Source: Deltaproteobacteria bacterium (lineage in GTDB: Bacteria; Myxococcota_A; UBA796; SXON01). Taken from it: a stretch of 64,000 bases of DNA. Shown piece by piece: positions 18,666 through 27,080 of the stretch; position 1 is the first letter of the stretch, and each line of letters starts with the position of its first letter. Location of the stretch: contig BJHF01000012.1 of the NCBI GenBank assembly GCA_014191855.1, positions 1 through 64,000 of the forward strand. Reading direction: 5' to 3'. Below the pieces are notes generated by a model. The model did not search any database, was not told where the DNA came from, and saw nothing but the letters and a program-made list of their open reading frames with translations. The position numbers were made by a program, and so were the translations under genes.

Positions 18666-19060
18666 CAGGACTTCCCATCGGTGGCGGAGAACTTGAGCAT
18701 CGCGAGCCGGCGGGACATGCCGCCGACGAGCGCCTGGTACATGAGCTTGTTTTCTTCGGCGCGTCCCGCCTCGGCTTCGAGGTCCACGGAGTTGCCGTCG
18801 AGCGCGTAGTCCGGGGCCTGAAGCTCCGTCATCGCGCTCCGCACGCGCTCGGTCACGTCGAGCGATTCACCCTCAACGCCGGCGCTCATCACCTCGGACA
18901 AGAGCTCCTTGAACGGAACCTGCTTCGCGAGGTAGCCAGGGGTGTTCACGTTCGCGAGGTTGGCCGCGCCGAGCTGGTGGCGGGCTTGCACGAGGTCGAG
19001 CGCGTTGCCGAGCCCCTCGTACATGCCGTCGAACAGTCGGATTCCGCCTGAAGGAACCAT
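18665..19060 (-). CDS. flgB: Flagellar basal-body rod protein FlgB
   Basis: FlgB is the most proximal rod subunit. The 131-residue product shows the family N-terminus (ALDLVQARHQLGAANLANVNTPGYLAK, hallmark LANVNTPGYLAK) and a C-terminal helix (ENKLMYQALVGGMSRRLAMLK). An AGGAGG ribosome site lies 9 nt upstream of the ATG, and a sigma-28-like promoter is seen just before it (19082-19108), so flgB-flgC-fliE may be transcribed separately from the genes upstream. Confidence 0.95.
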   Translation of the reverse strand: MVPSGGIRLFDGMYEGLGNALDLVQARHQLGAANLANVNTPGYLAKQVPFKELLSEVMSAGVEGESLDVTERVRSAMTELQAPDYALDGNSVDLEAEAGRAEENKLMYQALVGGMSRRLAMLKFSATDGKS

Positions 19061-19081
19061 GGCGATCGCCTCCTGGTCCTC

Positions 19082-19108
19082 ACTTCGGTCGCCGGCTCAG
19101 GAAGTTTA
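19082..19108 (-). promoter_or_regulatory. Candidate sigma-28 (FliA) promoter for flgB-flgC-fliE
   Basis: On the minus strand TAAA (TAAACTTC) and ACCGAAGT are separated by exactly 15 nt, against the FliA consensus TAAA-N15-GCCGATAA. The -10 ends 22 nt before the flgB ATG. The -35 overlaps the stop codon of the HDOD gene. The -10 match is only partial. Confidence 0.38.
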
Positions 19109-20053
19109 GCTGGCGCGGACGATTTTCTTTGCGGACCGGCGGCGGTCGCTGCGAATCGGCCGTACGGCGCAGCGTCGTTCGGGCGCCAGCCCGAGTCGCT
19201 GGAGCTCCGTCCACACGTCCGATCGGAGCTCCGGTCCGGCCTCGTTATCCAGGTTTGCAGTATCGAAGCCGAGCGGGGCAGGGTCGCCGGCGACGGCGAG
19301 CTGATCGACGCAGCGCGTCGCAAGGGCGATGGCCTGGGTGAGCGGCGCTTCATCGGCGTGCACACCCGCGTGATGGTCGGCAATCGCGTCGGCGATAGGC
19401 GCGCTGAGTCCCCAGGCGCGGGACGCGACGGCCCCGAGCTGGGCGTGCACGGCGGCGACACCCGCGATCCGGGCTGAGCGATCGCCGCGCCAGCGCTGCG
19501 GCAGGTGCGCCGCGTGCTGCTCGGCCAGCGCGAGGCCGCACGTCCAGCCGATGTCGTGAAGGCAGCCTGCAAGCAGCGCGTCGGCGCTCGGAGCGCCGCG
19601 TTGGCGGAGGATCATCTCGGAGGCGAACGCGACGGCGGCCGAGCGGACGACGAGCCGCTTCGCGAGCTCCGCCTCGCTCGCCCCGGCGTACAGCCGGGTG
19701 CAGGCCACGCCGACCAACAGCGTGCTCACGCCGCGCTCTCCGAGGCGCTCGATGGCCGCGCCAACGTGCATGCAGGGGAGCTCCGCGGCGTACGCCGGAC
19801 CGTTTGCCAGGCGCAGCGCCCGGGCACCGAGCGTCGGCTCCTGACGGATGGCGGACGCGCCCCGCTCGAAGGGCTGACTTGCCAGGTACACCAGCCGAAC
19901 GGTGTCCACGAGCACCGTCGGGTGGATCGGCCAGCCTTCCGATTCGGCGAACCCGAGGAGGCGCTCGGCTCCTTCCGGGAGCTCCGCATCCGGCGATCGG
20001 TCTACTGGCGCGAGGCCTCGACCGAACTGGGCATAGATGACGTTGGAGCTCAC
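19106..20053 (-). CDS. HDOD-domain protein in the flagellar cluster
   Basis: The GTG at 20053 makes a GTGA overlap with the preceding TPR gene and gives 315 residues. Residues 30-255 match the HDOD fold, a divergent HD-type domain: LVYLASQPFERGASAIRQEP near 60, the core LLAGCLHDIGW with H166/D167, and ADAIADHHAG. HDOD proteins act in signalling and often sit near motility and chemotaxis genes; many are not enzymes. The C-terminus ends in a basic stretch (RRRSAKKIVRAS). Its place just before flgB and its coupled start suggest a role in flagellar control, but this is inference. Confidence 0.82.
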   Translation of the reverse strand: MSSNVIYAQFGRGLAPVDRSPDAELPEGAERLLGFAESEGWPIHPTVLVDTVRLVYLASQPFERGASAIRQEPTLGARALRLANGPAYAAELPCMHVGAAIERLGERGVSTLLVGVACTRLYAGASEAELAKRLVVRSAAVAFASEMILRQRGAPSADALLAGCLHDIGWTCGLALAEQHAAHLPQRWRGDRSARIAGVAAVHAQLGAVASRAWGLSAPIADAIADHHAGVHADEAPLTQAIALATRCVDQLAVAGDPAPLGFDTANLDNEAGPELRSDVWTELQRLGLAPERRCAVRPIRSDRRRSAKKIVRAS

Positions 20054-22200
20054 GGCTTCGCCTTGGGCGAGTGGGCCGCGACGAAGCGTTGGTGTCGCGT
20101 TTCCTCCGCCGCCAACGCGCCCCAGATCCCGGGGGTCTTCGCGGCGGAGTCGGTGAGCATCGCTGGCGGTGGCGTGGCGGTTCCCTTGGCGAGCCGCGAG
20201 GCCCGCCACGTCTGCCAGCTCGCGGCCCGATCGCTCGCGGCCAGCCCCGCAAGCGTCCGGGCTTCTGACGCCGCTTCCGGGTCGCGACCGGTGGCGATCA
20301 TGCAGCGGAAGCGCGCCTCGTGCACGACCTCGTCGTTTACCTCCGGGACCGGCGCGGCGGCGGCCGCGGCGTCGAGCCCGGGCAGGGCGTTGGCGCAGTC
20401 CCCGTCGGCGGCGTCGAGCAAGGCGATGCGTGTGATCGCGGCCATGCGAAGGGAGCTGCGCGGCCCGACCGTCTCCCACGCGCGGCGGGCGCGCGCGGTT
20501 TCCCTGGTTTGCAGGGCGGCATCTCCTTCGAGCAGGGCGACCGTGTCTTTGGTGGCCGCATCGACGCCCTCGCGGCGGAGCCACGCCACCGCATCAAGCG
20601 CGTCTTCGTTGGCGCCTGTCGCGACGTAGAGGCGAAGCAGCTCCACGACGCTCCCGCGCCCGTCGAGCCCGCGCGCGCGCTCCTGGTCGGCGACGGTTCG
20701 CCAGGTTTCCATCGCTCGATCCGGCAGACCGGCCTCGGCGTAGCCGCTCGCGATGCTGCGTAGCGAAGCGAGGTCGGCGACGTGGGGCGCGAGGGCGGCG
20801 GCCCAGATCCCGCGATGGAGCGAGAGGGCCTCTACGGCGCGTCCCTCGGCCAGGAGCGCGGCGCTTCGTGTCGTCCACAGGCCGATCAGCTCCCGGCCGG
20901 CGCGCCCGGCGGCGAGGCGCGGCTCGCGGCGGAGCAGGTCGGCGTAGGCGTCGAGGGCGGCTTTTTCGTCGCCGAGCGCAGCTTGCACCTGGGCCAGCAC
21001 GTAGAGAGAGTCTTGGCCGGCGGCGCCGGGCAGGGCGGCGTCGCGGGTGAGGTCGGGCACCTGTGCGGACCACGTCGCGGCCGGCGCCCTGAGCGTCGCG
21101 AGCAGGAGCGAGCGTGTACGCAGCAGGCGGCGGGTTTCGAGGGGGAGCGCGTTGCCGTCCACGGCCGCGTACATCCGCGTGGCCGCGTCCAGGTCCCCGG
21201 AGCGAAGGGTCGCCTCGGCGAGGAGCATCTGCGCGAGGGGTCGCCGGGCGCCTTCGGTCGCCGATAGGGCTCGATCAAGCGGCGCTTGCGCTTCCGCCGC
21301 GCAGTCGCCTTCGGCGAGCAACACGCCCGCGATGAGCTGCGCGTCCGCGTCGGGCGCCGTCGCCGCGAGCACCCGGCCATAGGCGGCCTGATTCGGCCCC
21401 CCGGTCGCCCACTCGCGAACGCCGAGCACCAACGCCGTGTACTCCGGCGCGCCCCCGGCGGCAGCAGCCGCGCGGGCGCTGGTGGCAGCCGCATCCCACT
21501 GACGCACGGCGAGCTGCGCTTTCGCGGCCTGGAACCAGGCTGCGTCGGCGTGGTTGCCCCCGTGCCGGGCGGCGCGCGTGAAGTAATAGGCAGCCTCGCG
21601 ACTCAGGCCCAGATCGCGGTGCAGCGCGCCCAGACGGTAATCGCCACGCTCGAGATCGGCCCCTTTGCGGCGCGCAAGGGCCCGAGTGTCGTCGATCTCT
21701 CGCCACCCCGACACGCTGGGCTCTGCCTCCGACCAGAGCGGCAGTTCGGGCACGAAGCCAAGGGCCGCTTCCCCCCAGGCGCTGTCGGAAGCGGGCAGCG
21801 GCGAGAGCGGCAGGGGGGCCGCGGCGCACGTCGTCGGGTCAAGCTCGCCAGCGAGCGCACCGTCCAGATCCACGGGGCCGTAGGCGGCGGCCGACCCGAA
21901 GGGGCGCGGCACGACGGAGAGCTGCCATGCGTCGTCGATTTGCCCGGCGCGAACAATCGTGTGCGGCTCCGCAAGCTCGAGTGTGAGCATCCAGTGCCCG
22001 GCCATGTCGGCGATTCGCGCCCGGGTCACGCCGGTGTCCAGGGTGTTCGAGAGCTGCTCGCGGAGGTCGGCCCGATTGCCGTAGATCACCACGTCGGCCC
22101 GGCCTTCTACGAGTGCTGGCAGCACCTCGACCCGGCTGCCCGGGCTGAGGTGCAGCTCCAGGGGGGCTGCGGCGGCGATGGTGGCGAGGAGCGTGAGCAT
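20050..22200 (-). CDS. Exported TPR-like repeat protein in the flagellar cluster
   Basis: The ATG at 22200 opens on a signal peptide (MLTLLATIAAAAPLELHL) and shares one base with the stop of the upstream gene; longer starts are implausible. The 716-residue mature protein has an N-terminal beta-rich region (about 20-190: VEVLPALVEGRADVVIYGNR and a following domain). After that come many Ala-rich helical repeats of TPR/SEL type (AAYYFTRAARHGGNHADAAW, trimmed to the repeat core). It is presumably periplasmic. The flanking genes are an outer-membrane-like barrel and an HDOD protein. TPR proteins scaffold complexes; a role in basal-body assembly or in the outer-membrane flagellar interface is only inferred. 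Confidence 0.72.
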   Translation of the reverse strand: MLTLLATIAAAAPLELHLSPGSRVEVLPALVEGRADVVIYGNRADLREQLSNTLDTGVTRARIADMAGHWMLTLELAEPHTIVRAGQIDDAWQLSVVPRPFGSAAAYGPVDLDGALAGELDPTTCAAAPLPLSPLPASDSAWGEAALGFVPELPLWSEAEPSVSGWREIDDTRALARRKGADLERGDYRLGALHRDLGLSREAAYYFTRAARHGGNHADAAWFQAAKAQLAVRQWDAAATSARAAAAAGGAPEYTALVLGVREWATGGPNQAAYGRVLAATAPDADAQLIAGVLLAEGDCAAEAQAPLDRALSATEGARRPLAQMLLAEATLRSGDLDAATRMYAAVDGNALPLETRRLLRTRSLLLATLRAPAATWSAQVPDLTRDAALPGAAGQDSLYVLAQVQAALGDEKAALDAYADLLRREPRLAAGRAGRELIGLWTTRSAALLAEGRAVEALSLHRGIWAAALAPHVADLASLRSIASGYAEAGLPDRAMETWRTVADQERARGLDGRGSVVELLRLYVATGANEDALDAVAWLRREGVDAATKDTVALLEGDAALQTRETARARRAWETVGPRSSLRMAAITRIALLDAADGDCANALPGLDAAAAAAPVPEVNDEVVHEARFRCMIATGRDPEAASEARTLAGLAASDRAASWQTWRASRLAKGTATPPPAMLTDSAAKTPGIWGALAAEETRHQRFVAAHSPKAKP

Positions 22201-22820
22201 CAGAAGCGAACGAGCGCGCCGCCTCCGAGCCGGATGGCCGACCAGTCGAAGCCGCAGTCGCCGCCGTCGGAGCAGGCGGCCACGGCGGCGTCGGATACGT
22301 GGCTGAAGCGCGCGCCGAAGGCGACGAACAAATCCAACCCCCGCGGGCCCTCGTTCGGCGCGTGCAGCGAGGGTTGCAGGTACGGCGTGTGCCAACGAAC
22401 CGACACCTCTGTCAATGCGCCCCAGCGAACGCCCCAATCCTTGCGGCCGTTCTCGTTGGCGGTGCTGGACTTCTCCTGCCACGCCACCAATGAGGGGCCG
22501 AGGCCGCCGAGCACTGAAACGCTCCCCATGTCCATGCGCCCCGACACCAACAAGCTAGCGGGAACGTACCAGATCCAGGAGTCGAGCTCGTCCGTGGAGG
22601 TGCCCGACACGCGGCGATACCCCACCTCAAGGCTCAGCTCCAGCGGCCACACGGCGGCGGCGGAGAGCGTGCCTTCACCCGAGAAGCTGCCCGAGAGCTT
22701 GGGGTAGAATTCCACAAGGCCGCCCTGCAGGATGGACTCGCCGGAGCCGGAGATGCCAATCGAGAGTTCGCGGATCGGACTTGCGGCGGAGGCGGTGGCG
22801 ATCAGCAACGTGAACAGCAT
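22200..22820 (-). CDS. Putative outer-membrane beta-barrel protein in the flagellar cluster
   Basis: The 206-residue product has a short signal peptide (MLFTLLIATASAA) and then alternating polar/hydrophobic strands with aromatic girdle residues (LELSLEVGYRRVSG, SWIWYVPASLLVSGR, GLDLFVAFGARFSH). It ends in LVRF, with a C-terminal Phe as in Bam-inserted outer-membrane barrels. No specific family is recognised; about eight strands would fit the length. It overlaps the TPR gene by one base and follows the FliT-position gene by 9 nt, so it belongs to the flagellar transcript. Confidence 0.62.
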   Translation of the reverse strand: MLFTLLIATASAASPIRELSIGISGSGESILQGGLVEFYPKLSGSFSGEGTLSAAAVWPLELSLEVGYRRVSGTSTDELDSWIWYVPASLLVSGRMDMGSVSVLGGLGPSLVAWQEKSSTANENGRKDWGVRWGALTEVSVRWHTPYLQPSLHAPNEGPRGLDLFVAFGARFSHVSDAAVAACSDGGDCGFDWSAIRLGGGALVRF

Positions 22821-22829
22821 GTCAGCCCC

Positions 22830-23135
22830 TCAGGCGTGAATTCGGAAACGGCGGGCGGCGTCGTGACGCAAGCAGGCGTGCGCGCGGACGGCACGCCGCC
22901 GACGCGGCAGGTCGGCGAGCTCGGTTTCGTTGTGGGCGCGAACCTCGCCGATCGCCTGCACCAGCTTGTCGAGCTGGCGGTGCACGGCCAGCGCGCTCGC
23001 GGGATCGGCGCTGGCCAGGGCGAGCACGATCTTGAGCTGTTCGTCGAGCTGCACCGGCCGAACGGGAGCGCCGCGCACCCAGCTCACGCCGAGCACCTGC
23101 AAGCGCAACAGCAGCCTGGCCAGCTCGTCGGTCAC
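22830..23135 (-). CDS. Small protein in the FliT position
   Basis: The GTG at 23135 forms a GTGA overlap with the fliS stop and gives 101 residues. The first 75 residues are predicted helical (ELARLLLRLQVLGVSW, ASALAVHRQLDKLVQAIGEV) and the C-terminus is very basic (RRRRAVRAHACLRHDAARR). FliT, the export chaperone for FliD, commonly follows fliS and is a small helical protein, so this is a plausible FliT analogue. I see no decisive sequence signature, so the assignment is positional. Confidence 0.5.
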   Translation of the reverse strand: MTDELARLLLRLQVLGVSWVRGAPVRPVQLDEQLKIVLALASADPASALAVHRQLDKLVQAIGEVRAHNETELADLPRRRRAVRAHACLRHDAARRFRIHA

Positions 23136-23539
23136 CCCGCCTCCGCCGCGGCTTCCTGCTCGGCCGACTGCGCGTCGTTCGCCTGCCGAAACGCGTCCAA
23201 CAGCGTGTTGGTCACGCGGAGGATCCCGTCCACGTCGTCGGGGTTTCCGCCGCGTCCTACGTCGGAGAGCCGACCGATGACCCACGAATACGTGAGCGCG
23301 AGGGAGCGCGTGAGCTCCGGGGCCACCGCGGGATCGAGGGCGTTCATCATCTCGATGTAGATGGCGCGCACCCGCCCGAGATCTTCGCACCACGCCACGC
23401 GAGCGCCCGAGTGGCCGCTCACCATGCCGTCTTTGGCGCGCTGCAGGCGGTGGATGGCGGTTTCGAACAACATCACGACCAGTTGTTCGTTCGGCGCGTT
23501 GAAAACTTGATGGTCGCGGTAGGCGGAGAAGCGTTTCAT
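23132..23539 (-). CDS. fliS: Flagellin export chaperone FliS
   Basis: FliS binds the C-terminal helix of flagellin in the cytoplasm and prevents premature polymerisation. The 135-residue protein has the family pattern: N-terminal YRDHQVFNAPNEQLVVMLFE, the helix AIHRLQRAK and the later YSWVIGRLSDVGRGGNPDDV. The last 15 residues are an Ala/Glu-rich tail. It starts 11 nt after fliD and overlaps the next gene by GTGA. The order fliD-fliS downstream of flagellin is typical. Confidence 0.93.
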   Translation of the reverse strand: MKRFSAYRDHQVFNAPNEQLVVMLFETAIHRLQRAKDGMVSGHSGARVAWCEDLGRVRAIYIEMMNALDPAVAPELTRSLALTYSWVIGRLSDVGRGGNPDDVDGILRVTNTLLDAFRQANDAQSAEQEAAAEAG

Positions 23540-23550
23540 GCGATTTTATC

Positions 23551-24954
23551 TCAGGAAGAGGAGTCGGAGTCGGTGCTCGGGAGCAGGGCGGTGAGCTGAC
23601 TCTGGGCGTCCTGCAGCTTGCCCAGGGCAATCTCCATGGCCGTGAAGGTCTTCTTCAGGCGCGCCTCGTAGGCGTCCATCCGGAGATCGAACGCGTCGAT
23701 GCTGTCGTTCATGTCGCTGATCTGATCGTCGATCGCCGCCATTCGGTCCGTGAGGATGCCGCCGAGGGTCACCACGTTCTTGCCGGCGACCACGCTTACC
23801 GAGGACTTATCCTCGTTGTTGTACAGATCGAGGATCGCCTTGAACTTGTCGCCGAGGCCCCCGGCGTCGGTCTCAAACAGGTTCGTCACCTCGTCCGGCG
23901 CGTCCTCCAGCGCTGCGGTGAGAACGTCCTCGTCCAGCTCCAGCGTGCCGTCCTGCTGGGTGGAGATGCCGATGGAGGAGAGCCCGGTGTAGCTCGCACC
24001 CGTCTTGTACTCGGCGCTGAGTACGGTCTGGAACCCCTGCATCATGCTGATGATCGTCGCCTCTCCCACGAATTCGCCCTTGATGCCCGCATCGCTGTCC
24101 CACGCCCGATGGGCGTTCACATACGAGCGCACGGTGTTGTAGGCGTCCACGAACGCCTTCACGTTGGCCACCGTGGTCGCCGTGTCGTCGGCGACCTTGA
24201 TGACGATCGGCTCTGTGGTGATGTCGTTTAGGTTGAACGTCATTCCGGTCACGACGCCGTCGACGTCGTTGTCTGCGCTGGTGATCGCGATCCCGTTCAC
24301 GGTGAGCGCCGCGTCCTGCGGGGCCGACATCTCCGTGAAGGTTGGCACGCTCCCTACGCCCGTCAGCCCGCTCGTATCGAGCGTGAGCGTATTTGCGGCG
24401 CCGGTGTCGTCTCCCGTAATCACCAGGCGGTAGGGCGTGGTTGCGTCCCCCGTGTCCATGATGTACGCCGTCACGCCGGCCACGTTGTCATTGATCTCGT
24501 CGCACAGCCCCTCGAGTGACGAATTGGTGGAATCGAGGGTGAGCGTGGTCGTCGTCCCCGCATACGTCACGGAGAACGTGCCTTCGGCCACGGTGCCCAG
24601 CGTCGTCGAGTCCGCCACCGCGTCGGAGATGCTGGTGGCCTCACTTGCGAGCGCCGTCACCTCAACGGTATATCGCCCGGCCACGGCGGCTCCCGTCGCC
24701 GTGATGCCCACGAAGCTGTCATCCGAGCTCGTAGAGGTGGTGGACCGCATCTCGTCGGCGGTGTCGATCGCCTCGATCGCGGTCGTGAGATCGTCCATCT
24801 TGGCGGAAAGTGTTTCGTACGCGGTCTTGAGGCTCTCGGTGTCCGAGAGCTGCGTCTTCATCACGTTCTGCGGCATCCGGGCCGCCGCCACCAACTTGGT
24901 GATCATGTCGTCGGTGTCAATCCCCGAGACAATCCCGCCTACGCTGATTCCCAT
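23551..24954 (-). CDS. fliD: Flagellar hook-associated protein 2 (filament cap) FliD
   Basis: FliD caps the filament tip and helps flagellin subunits fold into place. The N-terminus ISVGGIVSGIDTDDMITKL is characteristic, and the C-terminal coiled region (MAAIDDQISDMNDSIDAFDL, then YEARLKKTFTAMEIALGKLQ) matches the D0/D1 helices. The middle contains a flagellin hook IN-like region. The length (467) is typical. It lies 99 nt downstream of the second flagellin, from which it is separated by a possible hairpin (24989-25018). Confidence 0.95.
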   Translation of the reverse strand: MGISVGGIVSGIDTDDMITKLVAAARMPQNVMKTQLSDTESLKTAYETLSAKMDDLTTAIEAIDTADEMRSTTSTSSDDSFVGITATGAAVAGRYTVEVTALASEATSISDAVADSTTLGTVAEGTFSVTYAGTTTTLTLDSTNSSLEGLCDEINDNVAGVTAYIMDTGDATTPYRLVITGDDTGAANTLTLDTSGLTGVGSVPTFTEMSAPQDAALTVNGIAITSADNDVDGVVTGMTFNLNDITTEPIVIKVADDTATTVANVKAFVDAYNTVRSYVNAHRAWDSDAGIKGEFVGEATIISMMQGFQTVLSAEYKTGASYTGLSSIGISTQQDGTLELDEDVLTAALEDAPDEVTNLFETDAGGLGDKFKAILDLYNNEDKSSVSVVAGKNVVTLGGILTDRMAAIDDQISDMNDSIDAFDLRMDAYEARLKKTFTAMEIALGKLQDAQSQLTALLPSTDSDSSS

Positions 24955-24988
24955 GGAAACTCCTGGGGAAACGAACTACCACACGTGC

Positions 24989-25018
24989 GGCCGCGCCAGG
25001 GTTGATCCCGACGCGGCC
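24989..25018 (-). other. Inverted repeat between flagellin and fliD
   Basis: GGCCGCG (24989-24995) pairs with CGCGGCC (25012-25018), and an inner GGG/CCC can extend the stem. There is no clear U-run. It could attenuate read-through from the abundant flagellin message into fliD, or protect the flagellin 3' end. Confidence 0.35.
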
Positions 25019-25053
25019 CCGCCCGATTCAGGCGCCCTTCAGTTGGGCCCGAC

Positions 25054-25887
25054 CTAGCCCTGGAGGAGCTGGGCCACGGACTGGTTCATGTTCTTCGCCT
25101 GGGCGAGGATGGCCACGCCGGCCTGCTGCATGATCTGGTACTTCGAGAGGTTGGCGGTCTCCTCGCCGAAGTCTGCATCGCGGATCTGGCTCTCGGCCGC
25201 CTTGGTGTTCTCGCCGAACACCTCGATGTTGTTGAGCGCGCTGTTCAGGCGGTTCTCCGCGGCACCGAGCTGCGAGCGCGATTCGCTCACCGTCTTGATC
25301 GCGATGTCCACCTGGTCGAGGGCCAAGCGTGCGTCGTCCGCGGTGCTCAGGTCGATCGAGCTGCTGTCCACCCCGAGGTTGATGGCTGTCAAGTCGCCGA
25401 GGGTGATGTCCACGCGGTCGTCGCTGGTGTTGCCGATGCCGACCTGCACCGCGACCGTGGTCAGCGAGCCGTCCGTGAGCTTCATGCCGTTGAACTCGGT
25501 CACGTTCGCGATGCGGTCCACTTCGAGCGAGAGCTGGGTGAACTCGTCTTGGATGTACTGGCGCTCATCGTCGCCGAGCGTGTCCGAAGCGGACTGCACG
25601 GCCAGCTCGCGGATACGACCGAGGATGCTGGTCACCTCGGCGCTCGCACCTTCTGCCACCGCGATCATGCTGATGCCATCGCCGATGTTGCGGCCCGCGA
25701 CCCGCGAGGAGTCGTAGGCCACCTTCAGGTTCTCCGCCACCCCGAGGCCGGCGGCGTCGTCGGCGGCTTTTCCGACGCGGAGGCCGGAAGAGATGCGCTG
25801 GAAGGACTTCGAGAGGTTGCGACCCGTCTGCGAGAGCTTGTTCAGCGCAGAGTTGGCCGCCGTGTTGGTGTTCACCGTGAGAGCCAT
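25054..25887 (-). CDS. fliC: Flagellin (second copy)
   Basis: The 277-residue product is a short flagellin with only the conserved D0/D1 ends and almost no D2/D3 hypervariable region. N-terminal hallmarks are NTNTAANSALNKLSQTGRNL and RISSGLRVGKAADDAAGLGV (each given as a trimmed core: SSGLRVGKAADDAAGLGVAE). The C-terminus has SQIRDADFGEETA and QAGVAILAQAKNMNQSVAQLL. It is a close paralogue of the upstream flagellin. A near-perfect sigma-28 promoter lies 64 nt upstream (25951-25977). Confidence 0.97.
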   Translation of the reverse strand: MALTVNTNTAANSALNKLSQTGRNLSKSFQRISSGLRVGKAADDAAGLGVAENLKVAYDSSRVAGRNIGDGISMIAVAEGASAEVTSILGRIRELAVQSASDTLGDDERQYIQDEFTQLSLEVDRIANVTEFNGMKLTDGSLTTVAVQVGIGNTSDDRVDITLGDLTAINLGVDSSSIDLSTADDARLALDQVDIAIKTVSESRSQLGAAENRLNSALNNIEVFGENTKAAESQIRDADFGEETANLSKYQIMQQAGVAILAQAKNMNQSVAQLLQG

Positions 25888-25950
25888 CGTTCACTCCTTG
25901 CCACCCCGGCGGGGGGCCGATTCATCGGTCCACCATGGCCCGATGATACC

Positions 25951-25977
25951 GGTTCGGCTCGGAGCCCGTGGCCTTTA
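25951..25977 (-). promoter_or_regulatory. Sigma-28 (FliA) promoter of the second flagellin
   Basis: Minus strand: TAAA, 15 nt, GCCGAACC, compared with the FliA consensus TAAA-N15-GCCGATAA. The -35 is perfect, the spacing exact and six of eight -10 positions match. It lies between the terminator of the upstream flagellin and the ATG at 25887. Confidence 0.7.
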
Positions 25978-26010
25978 GGGAATCGTGGAAGAACGATCCG
26001 AAAAAGCGAA

Positions 26011-26036
26011 CCCGGCGCCGTTTTCGCGGCGCCGGG
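26011..26036 (-). terminator. Rho-independent terminator of the first flagellin
   Basis: CCCGGCGCCG and its exact complement form a 10-bp stem with a 6-nt loop, 15 nt after the flagellin stop. On the minus strand it is followed by TTCGCTTTTTC, a T-rich tract. It isolates the first flagellin from the second. Confidence 0.82.
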
Positions 26037-26051
26037 TCGGGGGAGGCGGGC

Positions 26052-26882
26052 TTACTGCAGGAGCTGGAGCGCGCCCTGGTTCATGCTCTTGGCCTGGGCG
26101 AGGATCGCCGTGCCGGCCTGCTGCATGATCTGGTTCTTGCTCATCTCTGCCGTTTCGTAGCCGAAGTCGGCGTCGCGGATCTGGCTCTCGGCGGCCGTGG
26201 TGTTCTCGGCGAAGGTCTCGAGGTTGTTGAGCGCGCTGTTGAGGCGGTTCTCGGCGGCACCGTAGTCGGACCGGTACCCGCTCACCATCTCAATGGCGCT
26301 GTCGATCGCGTCCAGGGCGTCGGAAGCGCCGGTCGTCGTGCTCATGTCCACCGCGCCAGTGTCGACGCCGAGCGTCACCGCCGAAAGGTCACCCAGGGTG
26401 ATGTCCACCTGGTCGTCGGCGGTGGCGTGGATGCCCACCTGCACGCCGACGGTGGGCACCGACCCGTCCGTGAGCTTCTGGCCGTTGAACTCGGTGACGC
26501 CGGAGATGCGGTCCACTTCCGCGGAGAGCGCTTCGAACTCGTCCTGAACGTACAGGCGCTCCGCGTCACCCAGGGTACCCGACGCGCTCTGCACGGCGAG
26601 CTCGCGCATGCGGCCCAGGATGCTGCCGACCTCCGAGGAGGCGCCTTCCGCCACCGCGATCATCGAGATGCCGTCTGCCACGTTGCGCTGGGCGACCTTG
26701 GCCGACTTGGCCGCGACCTTGAGGTTTTCGGCCACGCCGAGCCCGGCGGAGTCGTCGGCCGCCTTGGAGATGCGCAGGCCGGAGGAGATGCGAGCGAAGG
26801 AGCCGGAGAGCGCGCGGCCAGCCTTGTTGAGCTGGGTCATCGCGCGGTTGGCGGCCACGTTGGTGTTCACGGTCATGGACAT
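26052..26882 (-). CDS. fliC: Flagellin (first copy)
   Basis: This 276-residue flagellin has the same compact architecture as its downstream paralogue: N-terminal VNTNVAANRAMTQLNKAG and SSGLRISKAADDSAGLGVAE, C-terminal SQIRDADFGYETAEMSKNQ and AGTAILAQAKSMNQGALQLL. Divergence is concentrated in the centre (about 120-190). Having two flagellins with separate promoters allows mixed or alternative filaments. Upstream lies a candidate promoter and then the 198-bp repeat array. Confidence 0.97.
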   Translation of the reverse strand: MSMTVNTNVAANRAMTQLNKAGRALSGSFARISSGLRISKAADDSAGLGVAENLKVAAKSAKVAQRNVADGISMIAVAEGASSEVGSILGRMRELAVQSASGTLGDAERLYVQDEFEALSAEVDRISGVTEFNGQKLTDGSVPTVGVQVGIHATADDQVDITLGDLSAVTLGVDTGAVDMSTTTGASDALDAIDSAIEMVSGYRSDYGAAENRLNSALNNLETFAENTTAAESQIRDADFGYETAEMSKNQIMQQAGTAILAQAKSMNQGALQLLQ

Positions 26883-26941
26883 GGTGTTGTTCTCCCTGTT
26901 TTGGTGCTTGACGGCTCGCGGTGCTGCGGGCCTTGTGGTGA

Positions 26942-26969
26942 GGATCGGAATGGGCGTGGGAGGGGATTA
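26942..26969 (-). promoter_or_regulatory. Weak sigma-28-like promoter of the first flagellin
   Basis: Minus strand TAAT and TCCGATCC are separated by 16 nt, close to the FliA consensus but with an imperfect -35 and one extra spacer base. The position, 60 nt before the ATG, is right for a flagellin. Confidence 0.35.
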
Positions 26970-27080
26970 GGGGGGGTGTAGATTTTTTTCGGGTGGAGGG
27001 AATCGGGCCCATCCGGGCGATCCCAACAGGCCTGGTCCCTCCCACAGCGTGCGTTGCCTGGGATCGCGGCGCCGTGGCGG

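Noticed and set aside
20050-22482. Longer start for the TPR protein
   Set aside because: The first ~95 codons overlap the barrel gene and are Arg-rich; the ATG at 22200 leads straight into a signal peptide and couples to the preceding stop.
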